From JACQZU01 sp041908165 (lineage in GTDB: Bacteria; Acidobacteriota; Holophagae; Holophagales; Holophagaceae): a DNA stretch of 11,440 nucleotides. The stretch lies in assembly GCA_041908165.1 (NCBI GenBank), contig JAYRFV010000156.1, positions 1 through 11,440 on the forward strand, given 5' to 3'. Positions 1-8,600 of this stretch are shown one piece after another; the first letter of the stretch is position 1, and each line of letters begins with the position of its first letter. The translations under genes and the position numbers were made by a program. The notes under the pieces are model-generated. The model did no database searches, was not told where the DNA came from, and saw only the letters and a list, made by a program, of their open reading frames with translations.

Positions 1-681
1 ATCCGCGAGGCCGCCGCCCGCAGCCGCCGGCGCTTCTACTACGAGACCAACGTCGGCGCCGGCCTGCCGGTGATCGACACGGTCAAGGGCCTGATGGCCG
101 CTGGCGACCGGCTCCAGCGCTTCGAGGGCGTGCTTTCGGGGTCCCTGAGCTATATCCTCGGCCGTCTCGGCGAGGGGGCAGCCCTCTCGGAGGCCGTGCG
201 CAGCGCCATGGCCCAGGGCTTCACGGAGCCGGATCCCCGCGACGACCTGAGCGGCGCCGACGTGGCGCGCAAGGTCCTGATCCTGGCCCGGGAGGCGGGC
301 CTGGCGCTGGAGCCTGCGGACGTGCAGCTGGAGGGGCTGCTGCCCGCGGACTTCGATGCCGAGGGGCCGCTGGACGCCTTCCTGGCCCGGCTGCCCCAGC
401 TGGACGAGCCCTTCCGCCAGCGCGTCGCGCGGCTCAAGGCCGCGGGGAAGGTGCTCCGCTACGCCGGAAGCGTGGGTCCCGAGGGCGCCAAGGTCGGCCT
501 GGTCGAAGCCGGTCCGGACCACCCGCTGTTCGGCGTGCAGGGCGGCGAGAACGCCCTGTCCTTCCTGACCGCCCACTACAGCCCGCGGCCCATGGTCATC
601 CGCGGCTACGGTGCTGGGGCCGAGGTGACCGCCGCCGGAGTGCTTTCGGACGTGCTGCGGCTGGCGCTCGTGCTGCGCTGA
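1..681 (+). CDS. thrA: Homoserine dehydrogenase domain, C-terminal part of a ThrA-like bifunctional aspartokinase/homoserine dehydrogenase (5' end outside window)
   Basis: Homoserine dehydrogenase reduces aspartate semialdehyde to homoserine with NAD(P)H, the branch step towards threonine and methionine; it is cytoplasmic. The reading frame is open from base 1 and gives 226 residues before TGA. Visible motifs are TNVGAGLPVI (residues 16-25 of the fragment), SGSLSYI (46-52) and EPDPRDDLSGADVARK (76-91). The last contains the equivalents of the yeast catalytic residues Glu208, Asp219 and Lys223 as E76, D87 and K91. The protein ends shortly after GYGAG (202-206) and VTAAGV. There is no C-terminal ACT domain, which monofunctional Hom proteins usually carry, and similarity to the end of E. 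coli ThrA is close throughout. A bifunctional ThrA is therefore the best reading, although the kinase half is not in the window; a MetL-like or ACT-less monofunctional enzyme remains possible. A hybrid kinase follows in the same direction, then thrB and thrC. Confidence 0.93.
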   Translation: MREAAARSRRRFYYETNVGAGLPVIDTVKGLMAAGDRLQRFEGVLSGSLSYILGRLGEGAALSEAVRSAMAQGFTEPDPRDDLSGADVARKVLILAREAGLALEPADVQLEGLLPADFDAEGPLDAFLARLPQLDEPFRQRVARLKAAGKVLRYAGSVGPEGAKVGLVEAGPDHPLFGVQGGENALSFLTAHYSPRPMVIRGYGAGAEVTAAGVLSDVLRLALVLR

Positions 682-694
682 ACCGCGGGCCGTG

Positions 695-723
695 TTGGTG
701 GACCCGGCCGACTGTGGAAAGAT
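695..723 (+). promoter_or_regulatory. Candidate sigma70-type promoter for the hybrid kinase
   Basis: TTGGTG (695-700) and AAAGAT (718-723) are separated by 17 bases. The -10-like hexamer is followed by GGG and lies 20 bases before the ATG at 744. Each hexamer matches the consensus at only about three of six positions, so this is a weak call. If it is real, transcription would begin near 730, which excludes the GTG at 714 as the start codon. The 62-base gap between the thrA stop and the ATG shows no convincing terminator. Confidence 0.3.
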
Positions 724-743
724 GGGTCTTTCTTGACTTCCCG

Positions 744-3302
744 ATGACCAAGGCCCTGCTCACCTGCCTGCTCCTCGCCTGCACCTGGCTGCAGGCGCAG
801 ACCGCCCGGGTCGTCCGCATGGCGGTCTTCCCCCACCGTCCGGCGACCTTCCAGGATGCGGAGGGCAGGGTCCAGGGCTTCTACGTGGACATGGTCGCGG
901 AGGTCTGCCGGGCCCGGGGCTGGGAGCTGCGGTTCGTCCCGGGCTCCTTCGCCGAGAGCCTGGAACGCCTGCGCCGCGGCGAGGTGGACCTGGGCACGAG
1001 CGTCGCCTACACCGAGGAACGCGCGGCCTACCTGGACTACGGCGGGGAGGCGTCCTTCACCGTCTGGAGCATCCTGTACGCCAACCCGAAAGTCCCGATC
1101 CAGAACGTCCTCGACGTCCAGGCGCGCAGGGTTGCGGTGATGAAGTCGGACATGAACGCGGCCCACTTCATGGACCTCTGCCGGAAGTTCGAGGTCCAGC
1201 CCGTCTACCTGGAGGTGGGTTCCTTCGACGACGTGCTCCAGGCGGTGTCGACGGGCGCCGCCGATGCCGGGGTCACCACCAACATCATCGGCTACGCCCG
1301 GGAGGCCGAATTCAAGGTCATCCGGACGCCGGTGGTCTTCAACCCCTTCAGGACCTACTTCGCCACCGCCAAGGGCCGCAACGGGGACCTGCTCAAGGCC
1401 CTCGACGCCTACATTTCGGCCGGCCGGAACAACCCGGAATCCGGCTACACCCGGGCGATCGACCGCTGGATGCACCCGGGCGGTGCGGGGGGAGGGATCC
1501 CGGGCTGGGTGCCGAAGGCCGCACTGGCGCTGGTGCTGCTGCTGGCCACGACCTCCGGGGCCATGCTCCTGTTCCGCCACCGGGTGCGGCGGGCCACCGC
1601 GAAGGCCGAGGCCCTGAACCGGGAGCTCCAGCAGGAGCTCGCCGAGCGCCGCCGCCACGAGGACATGATCCTGAACGTGGCCAGCGGCGTGTCCTCCGCC
1701 ACCGGCGAGACCTTCTTCCAGGAGCTGGTGCGCTACCTGGCGCAGGCGGCCGGTGCGGACGCCGCCATCATCGGCGAGGCGTTCGTCAAGGAGGGCCGGC
1801 CCTGGTCCAGGACCCTGGCGGTGTTCATCGACGGGCGCCCGGGGGCGGGCTTCGAGTACTCCCTGGAGGGCAGCCCCTGCCAGGGCCTCTACCGGGGCGA
1901 GCCCTGCGCCTACCCCGACGGGGTGCAGGCGCGGTTCCCGGGCTTCGCGCTGCTCCGGGAACTGGGCGCCTCCGGCTACGTGGGCTGCCCGCTCCTGGAC
2001 GCCTCGGGCCGCAGCATGGGCATGATGGCCGTCCTCAAGCGGAAGGCCGAGACCCACCCGGAGGAGACCGCCTCCCTGCTCAGGATCTTCTCGAGCCGGG
2101 CCACGGCGGAGATGGGCCGGCGGGCCGCCGAGCGCGAACGCCAGGTGATGCAGCAGCAGATGCAGCACGTCCAGAAGCTCGAGAGCCTGGGACTGCTGGC
2201 CGGCGGGATCGCCCACGACTTCAACAACCTGCTGACGGCGATGCTGGGCCACCTGAACATCGCGCAGGCGCGGCTGAGCCCCGAATCCCCGGCGATGCCG
2301 GCCCTCGGCAGCCTGGAGCGGATCATCCACCGGACCGCCGACCTCACGCGGCAGATGCTCGCCTATTCCGGCAAGGGCCGCTTCGTGGTCCAGCAGCACG
2401 ACCTGAACCGGATCATCCAGGAGATGGTCCACCTGCTGGAGGTCTCGATCCCCAAGAAGGTCGCGCTCCGGCTCACCCTGGCGGAGGCTTCCGCGCCGGT
2501 CACCGCGGACGCGGCGCAGGTCCAGCAGGTGCTCATGAACCTGGTCACCAACGCCGCCGACGCCATCGGCGACCGGGACGGCACCATCCGGGTGTCGACG
2601 GAGCTGGTCCAGCTGGACCGCGCCTACCTGGACCACGTCTTCCACGGGCAGGACCTCAAGCCCGGGGCCTACACCAGCCTGGAGGTGCAGGACACCGGCT
2701 GCGGCATGAGCCCGGAGACGCTGACGCGGATCTTCGACCCCTTCTTCACCACCAAGCCCACCGGCCACGGCCTCGGCCTCTCCGCCACCCTCGGCATCCT
2801 GAGGGGCCACCAGGCCGGCCTCAAGATCTACAGCGAAGTGGGCCGAGGAAGCACCTTCAAGGTCCTGTTCCCCTCCGCGGCGGCCGCGCCCGAGGTCCGG
2901 GAGGCACCGGAGGCCATGAGGACCTCCCTGGAGGGGATGCGGGTGCTGCTGGTCGACGACGAGGCGATCCTGCGCGAGTCCACCTCGGAGGCGCTGCGGA
3001 CCCTGGGGGTCGTGGTGACGCTGGCCGTGGACGGGCAGGAGGCGGTCGACCTGGTGTCGCGGGACGCCTACGACCTGGTCTTCATGGACCTGACCATGCC
3101 GCGCATGGACGGCCGGCGGGCCTTCCATGAGATCCACCGGCTCTGCCCGGAGGTGCCGGTGGTGCTGACCAGCGGCTACAACGAGCAGGAGTCGATCCAG
3201 GACTTCATCGGCCGGGGCCTTGCCGGATTCCTGCAGAAGCCCTACACCCTGAACGCCCTGCGCGAGACCCTGCAGCGCTGCGCCCGGCCCGGCGGCAGGT
3301 AG
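744..3302 (+). CDS. Membrane hybrid histidine kinase: periplasmic SBP_bac_3-like sensor, GAF, HisKA, HATPase_c, receiver
   Basis: This is an 852-residue two-component sensor kinase of the inner membrane. A Sec-type signal peptide occupies about residues 1-19 and ends LQAQ. A family 3 solute-binding-like domain follows (about 23-245), including YTEER (89-93), where family members carry the ligand-carboxylate Arg. A transmembrane helix lies at about 259-277, a short coiled coil at 284-305 and a GAF-like domain at 306-460. The H-box GGIAHDFNN puts the phosphorylated His at 491. ATPase motifs are the N-box with N603, DTGCGM (650-655), FDPFFTTK (664-671) and GHGLGL (674-679). The C-terminal receiver has D738/D739, phospho-acceptor D782, T809 and K832. 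All key residues are present, so kinase and receiver should be active. I chose ATG 744 because the signal peptide begins there; GTG 714 would add ten residues in front of it. The gene lies between thrA and thrB. No HPt or output domain is present, and the ligand is unknown. Confidence 0.93.
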   Translation: MTKALLTCLLLACTWLQAQTARVVRMAVFPHRPATFQDAEGRVQGFYVDMVAEVCRARGWELRFVPGSFAESLERLRRGEVDLGTSVAYTEERAAYLDYGGEASFTVWSILYANPKVPIQNVLDVQARRVAVMKSDMNAAHFMDLCRKFEVQPVYLEVGSFDDVLQAVSTGAADAGVTTNIIGYAREAEFKVIRTPVVFNPFRTYFATAKGRNGDLLKALDAYISAGRNNPESGYTRAIDRWMHPGGAGGGIPGWVPKAALALVLLLATTSGAMLLFRHRVRRATAKAEALNRELQQELAERRRHEDMILNVASGVSSATGETFFQELVRYLAQAAGADAAIIGEAFVKEGRPWSRTLAVFIDGRPGAGFEYSLEGSPCQGLYRGEPCAYPDGVQARFPGFALLRELGASGYVGCPLLDASGRSMGMMAVLKRKAETHPEETASLLRIFSSRATAEMGRRAAERERQVMQQQMQHVQKLESLGLLAGGIAHDFNNLLTAMLGHLNIAQARLSPESPAMPALGSLERIIHRTADLTRQMLAYSGKGRFVVQQHDLNRIIQEMVHLLEVSIPKKVALRLTLAEASAPVTADAAQVQQVLMNLVTNAADAIGDRDGTIRVSTELVQLDRAYLDHVFHGQDLKPGAYTSLEVQDTGCGMSPETLTRIFDPFFTTKPTGHGLGLSATLGILRGHQAGLKIYSEVGRGSTFKVLFPSAAAAPEVREAPEAMRTSLEGMRVLLVDDEAILRESTSEALRTLGVVVTLAVDGQEAVDLVSRDAYDLVFMDLTMPRMDGRRAFHEIHRLCPEVPVVLTSGYNEQESIQDFIGRGLAGFLQKPYTLNALRETLQRCARPGGR

Positions 3303-3317
3303 CCCTTCCGGTGGCGC

Positions 3318-3335
3318 TAGACTGGGCTCCGGGAG
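3318..3335 (+). promoter_or_regulatory. Candidate -10 element (TAGACT) and Shine-Dalgarno (GGGAG) ahead of thrB
   Basis: The 37-base gap between the kinase stop and thrB holds TAGACT (3318-3323), matching TATAAT at four of six positions and followed by GGG. GGGAG (3331-3335) stands four bases before the thrB ATG and is a reasonable ribosome binding site. No -35 box is recognisable at the usual distance. thrB could have its own promoter here or simply be read through from upstream. Confidence 0.3.
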
Positions 3336-3339
3336 ACCC

Positions 3340-4293
3340 ATGCGATCGATCCGAGCCTACGCACCCGCCAGCATCGGCAACTTCGCCGCGGGCTTCGACG
3401 CCCTCGGGGCGGCCCTGGCCCCGCTCGACGGGCGGCTGCTCGGGGATGTGGTGGAGCTGCGCGAGGCCGAGTCCACCCGCCTGGAGGTGACCGGCCCCCA
3501 CGCCGCCCAGCTCGACGCCGGCCCGGACAACCTGGTCCTGCGCGCCGATGCCCTGTTCCGCGAGGCCCTGGCCCACGAAGGCGGGACCTGCCCCTGCTTC
3601 GCCTACCGGCTGGAGAAGCACCTTCCGGTGAACTCCGGTCTGGGCAGCAGCGCCAGCTCGATCGTGGCCACGCTGGCCGGCCTGCAGGCGGCCACCGGCG
3701 AGCCGCTCGGCTGGCCCGAGGTGCTGGAGCTCGCCGGCCGGGCGGAGGGCATCTTCTCCGGCGGGATCCACCTGGACAACGTCGCCCCCAGCCTCGGGGG
3801 CGGGCTGCAGCTGGTGGTGCCTGGGCGGCGCGAGCGGCAGGCCTTCGCCACCCGGGGCCTGCCCTGGTTCGAGGACCTGGTGGTGGCGGTGGTCCATCCC
3901 GATTTCGAGCTGCCCACCGCCCGCAGCCGGGCCGCCCTGCCGGAGGCGGTGCCGCTGGCGACGACCGTGGCCTGGGGGCGCAACTTCGCGGCCCTGGTCC
4001 ACGCCCTGCACACCCGCGACCGCGGCCTCTTCACCCTGACCCTGCGCGACCTGCTGGCCGAGCCGCACCGGGCCGCCCTGGTGCCGGGCTTCACCGAGGC
4101 CAAGGCGGCGGCCCTGGGGGCCGGAGCCTGGGGCTGCAGCCTGAGCGGCAGCGGCCCATCGATATTCGCGGTGGTCGACGAGGGCCACGCGGAGGCGGTC
4201 CTGGCCTCGATCCGCGGCGCCCTGCGGGCGGCGGGGCTGGAATCGAGCGGCTGGCTGTGCAGCCTCGACCGCCGCGGCGCGCGGGTGCTCTGA
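3340..4293 (+). CDS. thrB: Homoserine kinase (GHMP kinase family)
   Basis: ThrB phosphorylates homoserine to O-phosphohomoserine using ATP, supplying the substrate of ThrC; it is cytoplasmic. The 317-residue length is close to E. coli ThrB (310). GHMP motifs are in order: APASIGNFAAGFD at 8-20, the phosphate-binding loop PVNSGLGSSASS at 96-107, and SLSGSGPS at 267-274. HLDNVAP (144-150) and the terminal GARVL are also shared with E. coli ThrB. The usual first Gly of the phosphate loop (PIGSGLGSS in E. coli) is Asn98 here, while the GLGSS core is intact. GGGAG four bases upstream supports ATG 3340. The stop codon overlaps the thrC start in TGATG, which suggests translational coupling of the two enzymes. 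This is the E. coli-like ThrB type, not the unrelated aminoglycoside-kinase-like homoserine kinase. Confidence 0.97.
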   Translation: MRSIRAYAPASIGNFAAGFDALGAALAPLDGRLLGDVVELREAESTRLEVTGPHAAQLDAGPDNLVLRADALFREALAHEGGTCPCFAYRLEKHLPVNSGLGSSASSIVATLAGLQAATGEPLGWPEVLELAGRAEGIFSGGIHLDNVAPSLGGGLQLVVPGRRERQAFATRGLPWFEDLVVAVVHPDFELPTARSRAALPEAVPLATTVAWGRNFAALVHALHTRDRGLFTLTLRDLLAEPHRAALVPGFTEAKAAALGAGAWGCSLSGSGPSIFAVVDEGHAEAVLASIRGALRAAGLESSGWLCSLDRRGARVL

Positions 4294-5582
4294 TGCGCCT
4301 GGTCAGCACCCGTGACCCCAAGCACCACGCCACCTTCACCGAGGCGGTCAGCACCAGCTTGGCCCCGGGAGGCGGCCTGTACCTGCCGGATCCGCTGCCC
4401 TGCTTCGCCGATGCGGAGCACCTGCTGGAGCACCTTTCGCCGCAGGCGCGGCGGGCCGAGATCCTGGCCCGCCTGCTCGGCGGGGAATTCGGCCGCGCCG
4501 AGACCGACCGGATGGCGGCGGAGGCCTTCAACTTCCCGGTGGCGCTGGTGCCGGTGGCGGCGCGCTGCTACGCGCTGGAGCTGTTCCACGGCCCGACCCT
4601 GGCCTTCAAGGACTTCGGCGCCCGCTTCCTGGCCCGGACCCTGGCCCTGCTGCGCGCCCGCGACGGCCGCGACCGCACCATCCTGGTGGCCACCAGCGGC
4701 GACACCGGCAGCGCGGTGGCCAGCGCCTTCCACGGCCTCGAGGGGTTCCGCGCGGTGGTGCTGTACCCGAAGGGCCGGGTGTCGGCGCTGCAGGAGCGCC
4801 AGTTCGGCACCCTCGGCGGCAACGTGACGGCGCTTGCCGTGGACGGCAGTTTCGACGACTGCCAGGCGCTGGTGAAGGGCGCCTTCGCCGACCCGGACCT
4901 GAGCTCCCGCCACGGCCTGACCTCCGCCAACAGCATCAACATCGCGCGGCTGCTGGCCCAGGTGCTGTACTACTTCGACGGCTGCGCCCTGCTGCGCGAG
5001 GCCGGGCTCGGCGATCCGCCGGTGTTCGCGGTGCCCAGCGGCAACTTCGGCAACCTCTGCGCCGGCCTGCTGGCGCAGCGCATGGGCCTGCCGGTGCGGG
5101 CCTTCATCGTCGCCACCAACGCCAACACCACCGTGCCCGACTACCTGGACAGCGGCGAGTACCGGGCCCGGCCCTCGGTGGCGACCCTGTCGAACGCCAT
5201 GGACGTGGGCGCCCCCAACAACTGGGAGCGGATCAGCCGGCTGCACCGGGACGACCACGGCGCGCTCCGCCAGGCCCTGCGCTGGGGCCACCTCTCCGAC
5301 CCCGAGACCGCCCTGGTGCTGCGCGAGCTGCGCGGCCTCGGCTACCTGGCCGACCCGCACGGCGCGGTGGCCTTCGGGGTCATGCGCGAGCGGCTGGGGC
5401 TCACCGAGACCGGCATCTTCCTCGGGACCGCCCACCCCGCCAAGTTCGCCGACAGCCTCGAGCCGATCCTCGGCATGCCCGTGCCGCTGCCGGCGGCCCT
5501 GGCGGAGGCCCAGGCCCGGCCGCTGCGGATCGCGGACCTGGCCAACGATCCGGCGGCCCTGCGGGTGGCCCTCGGCGCCTGA
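4293..5582 (+). CDS. thrC: Threonine synthase (PLP-dependent)
   Basis: ThrC converts O-phosphohomoserine and water to threonine and phosphate, the last step of the pathway, in the cytoplasm. The protein has 429 residues, nearly identical in length to E. coli ThrC (428). FHGPTLAFKDFGARF contains the PLP Schiff-base lysine, K106. ATSGDTGSA (133-141) is the fold-type II substrate loop, PSGNFGN (248-254) the PLP-phosphate loop, and TSANSINIARL (210-220) is a conserved family segment. The ATG at 4293 overlaps the thrB TGA by one base. Reading back to an upstream in-frame ATG at 4257 would add twelve residues inside thrB; the overlapping start matches the usual N-terminus, in which the protein begins just before STRDP. 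No frameshift or missing catalytic residue is seen. Confidence 0.97.
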   Translation: MRLVSTRDPKHHATFTEAVSTSLAPGGGLYLPDPLPCFADAEHLLEHLSPQARRAEILARLLGGEFGRAETDRMAAEAFNFPVALVPVAARCYALELFHGPTLAFKDFGARFLARTLALLRARDGRDRTILVATSGDTGSAVASAFHGLEGFRAVVLYPKGRVSALQERQFGTLGGNVTALAVDGSFDDCQALVKGAFADPDLSSRHGLTSANSINIARLLAQVLYYFDGCALLREAGLGDPPVFAVPSGNFGNLCAGLLAQRMGLPVRAFIVATNANTTVPDYLDSGEYRARPSVATLSNAMDVGAPNNWERISRLHRDDHGALRQALRWGHLSDPETALVLRELRGLGYLADPHGAVAFGVMRERLGLTETGIFLGTAHPAKFADSLEPILGMPVPLPAALAEAQARPLRIADLANDPAALRVALGA

Positions 5583-5600
5583 GAGGGCACACGCCCCCGG

Positions 5601-5610
5601 CCGAATTCGG
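5601..5610. repeat. Perfect 10-bp palindrome CCGAATTCGG in the thrC-kinase gap
   Basis: CCGAATTCGG reads the same on both strands and lies between the thrC stop and the -10-like GATACT. CCCCG just before it and CGGGG at its end allow an alternative hairpin. There is no U-run after it, so it is not a good intrinsic terminator. It could be an operator or chance. Confidence 0.3.
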
Positions 5611-5611
5611 G

Positions 5612-5617
5612 GATACT
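5612..5617 (+). promoter_or_regulatory. Candidate -10 element (GATACT) for the multi-PAS kinase
   Basis: GATACT matches TATAAT at four of six positions, is followed by GGG like TAGACT before thrB, and lies 20 bases ahead of the ATG at 5638. No -35 box is visible at the usual spacing. It may give the kinase its own transcript, separate from thrBC. Confidence 0.3.
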
Positions 5618-5637
5618 GGGACCAGACCCGGGCAGCC

Positions 5638-8600
5638 ATGGTTCCCCCACCCTCCGCCGATTCCTGGGGCCCCCTGCTGGAGGTCCTGCCCCAGGGCGTG
5701 GTGAGGATCGATGCCCAGGGCCGGTGCGTCGAACCGAACCGCAGCGCCTGCCGGATCCTCCGCCGGAGCCGCCAGGAGCTGCTGGCCACCGGGTTCTTCG
5801 ACCCGGCCAGGACGGTCCTCGATTCCGCGGGCGAGCGGATCCCCCCCGACCGCTACCCGGGCGTGCAGGTGCTGCGGACCCGGAGCGTGGTGGGCCAGGT
5901 GCGGGTGGGGCTGCAGCAGGACGACGGCGACGTGCAGTGGCTGGATGTCTCCGCGGGTCCCCTGGCGGACGGTGGTGTGCTGATGACCTTCGACGACGTC
6001 ACCGAGCGCCACCGCACCGAGGCCATTCTCGCGGCGCGCGCGCGGATCGTGGAGCGGGCGGCGGGGTCCGCCACCCTGGAGGAGGTGCTCCGGTCCACCA
6101 TCGACGAGGCCGAGCTGCTCACCGGCAGCTGCATCGGGTTCTTCCACTTCGTCGAGCCGGACCAGCGGACCCTCAGCCTGCAGGCCTGGAGCACCCGCAC
6201 CGCCCGGGACTTCTGCCGGGCCGAGGGCCACGGCCTGCACTACCCGGTGGACCAGGCCGGCGTCTGGACCGATGCGCTCCTCGCCCTGGAACCGGTGATC
6301 CACAACGATTATGCGAGCCTGCCCCACCGCCGGGGCCTGCCCGAGGGCCACGCCGAGGTGCTGCGGGAACTGGTGGTGCCGGTGATCCGCGCGGGCGTGG
6401 CGGTGGCCCTCCTGGGCGTGGGCAACAAGCCCTTCCCCTACGGTCCCAGCGACGTGGACCAGGTGCGGCGGCTGGCGGACCTGGCCTGGGAGAGCGCGGA
6501 GCACAAGCGCACGCAGGAGCGCCACCGGTTGGAGGAGGCGGCCCTGGAGCACAGCCTCAACGCGGTCGTCCTGGCCGACCTGGAGGGCCGCCTGCGCTGG
6601 GTGAACCCGGCCTTCCTGCGCCTGTGGGGCCTGTCGGACCGCCACGCCGTGCTCGGATCCCACCTGGGAGACTTCTGGGCCGATCCCGGGTCCGTCGTGG
6701 CGGTCCTGAACCGGCTGGTGCGCGATGGCGACCCGGTGGAGGGGGAGCTGAAGGCCCGCCGCGACGACGGCACCACCTTCGATGCGCACTTCACGGCCAG
6801 CCTCGCGAAGGACGACGCGGGCCGGTCCCTGGGCGTGCTCGGCACCTTCCTGGACGTCACCGAGTCGCGGCACCTGCAGGCCATCGTCGCCGAGAACGAG
6901 GACCGGTTCCGGCGGACCTTCGACCAGGCCCCCACCGCGGCGGCGATGGCCGGCCTGGACGGGCGGCTGTTCAGGGTGAACCGGGCCTTCTGCGCCTTCA
7001 CCGGGTACACCGAGGCGGAGCTGCAGGGTCTCCACTTCTCCGACCTCACCCATCCCGAGGACCTCGCCGACGGGCTGGAGGCCCTGCGCCAGCTGATCGG
7101 AGGAGGGCTGAGCCTGTACGAGGCGAACAAGCGCTACCTCCGCAAGGACGGCCGTGTTGCCTGGGGCAGGCTGAACCTCAGCCTGATCCGTGGGCCGGGG
7201 GGCGAGCCCCAGTACTTCCTGCCCATGATCGAGGACATCACCGCCCGGCGGGAGGCGGAGCTCGCCCTGCAGGAGAGCGAGGCGCGCTTCAACACCGCCT
7301 TCCAGTTCATGCCGGTGGCGCTCGGGATCACCCGGCTGGTGCAGCGGGACTTCCTGGCCGTGAACCGGGCCTTCACCGAGATCTACGGCTACACGCCGGA
7401 GGACCTGCGCGGCCGGACGGCCGGCGCGCTTGAAATCTGGACCGACCCGGCGGACCGCGACGAGGTGGTCCGGCGCCTGGGCGCGGGCGAGCCGGTGACC
7501 GATTTCGAGGTCCGGATCCGGCGCAAGGACGGGACCCTCAGGACCGTGTCCTATTCGGGGGAGGAAGTCCACATCGCGGGCGAGGCGTGCCTGCTGTCCG
7601 CGGCGGTGGACATCACCCGGCGCAAGGAGGCCGAAGCGGCGCTGAAGCTGAGGTCGGAGGAACTGGACGCCTACTTCGAGCAGGGCGTCGACCTGTTCGT
7701 CATCGCCGGGACCGATGGCCGCTTCCGCCGCTGCAACCGGGCCTGGCAGGACTGCCTCGGCTACCCCGTGGAGGAACTCGAAGGTGCCGCGTTCCTGGAG
7801 CTCGTCCACCCGGAGGACCGCCCGGCCACGCAGGCCGCGGTGGCGACCCTGGCCGGCCAGGTCCCCGTGGTCGGGTTCGTCAACCGCTACCGCCACCGCG
7901 ACGGCAGCTGGCGCTGGCTCGAGTGGCGGAGCGCCGCCAACGGCGACACCATCTACGCAGCCGCCCAGGACGTCACCGAGCGCCGCAGGATCGAGAACGC
8001 CCTGCGCGAGCAGGAATACTTCTTCCGGGAGTCCCAGCGGGCCGCGGCGATCGGCTCCTACAAGGCCGACTTCCGCGCAGGCCTCTGGGACTCCTCGGAG
8101 GTGCTCGACCGGATCTGGGGCATCGGGCCGGACTTCGTTCGGGACATTCCCGGCTGGCTCGCCATCGTGCACCCCGAGGACCGCGAGGCCCTGGGCGCCT
8201 ACCTGGCCGAGGAGGTGATCGGCCGTGGCCGGCCGTTCCACCGGGAGTACCGGATCCGGCGGATCTCGGACGGCGAATGCCGCTGGGTCCTCGGCCTGGG
8301 CAAGCCGGAACTGGATGCGGACGGGACGGTGACCGGGCTGATCGGAACCATCCAGGACATCACGGACCGCAAGCGCGGCGAAGACGCGCTGCGGGAGAGC
8401 GAGGAGCGCTACCGGATGCTGTCGGAAAACGCCGCCGACGTGATCTGGCTGCTCGACCTCGGAACTGGCCGCTTCGAGTACGTCAGCCCCTCGGTGCGGC
8501 GGCTGCGCGGGCTGGAGCCCGAAGAGGTGATGGCCCAGCCGCTGGAGGCTGCGCTCACCCCCGCGGCCGCGCAGCGGGTCGGTGAACTTCTTGCGGAGCG

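Noticed and set aside
714..743. GTG at 714 as the start of the first kinase
   Set aside because: It would put ten residues ahead of an ordinary signal peptide and lies within the candidate promoter. ATG 744 gives a normal N-terminus.
744..800. Lipoprotein signal (LLAC, Cys13) in the first kinase
   Set aside because: The Cys comes unusually early and a better signal-peptidase I-like end (LQAQ) follows. A membrane helix anchors the protein later in any case.
606..3341. 911-codon open frame antisense to the first hybrid kinase
   Set aside because: The plus strand encodes a complete kinase with all catalytic motifs. The antisense product is a low-complexity Gly/Gln/His/Arg-rich sequence with no recognisable domain, as expected opposite a GC-rich gene.
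3603..5789. 728-codon antisense open frame across thrB and thrC
   Set aside because: It covers two clear metabolic genes and the start of a third, with no recognisable protein motif.
5724..7433. 569-codon plus-strand frame inside the multi-PAS kinase
   Set aside because: It is an out-of-frame Pro/Gly/Arg-rich shadow. The PAS and GAF motifs are all in the other frame.
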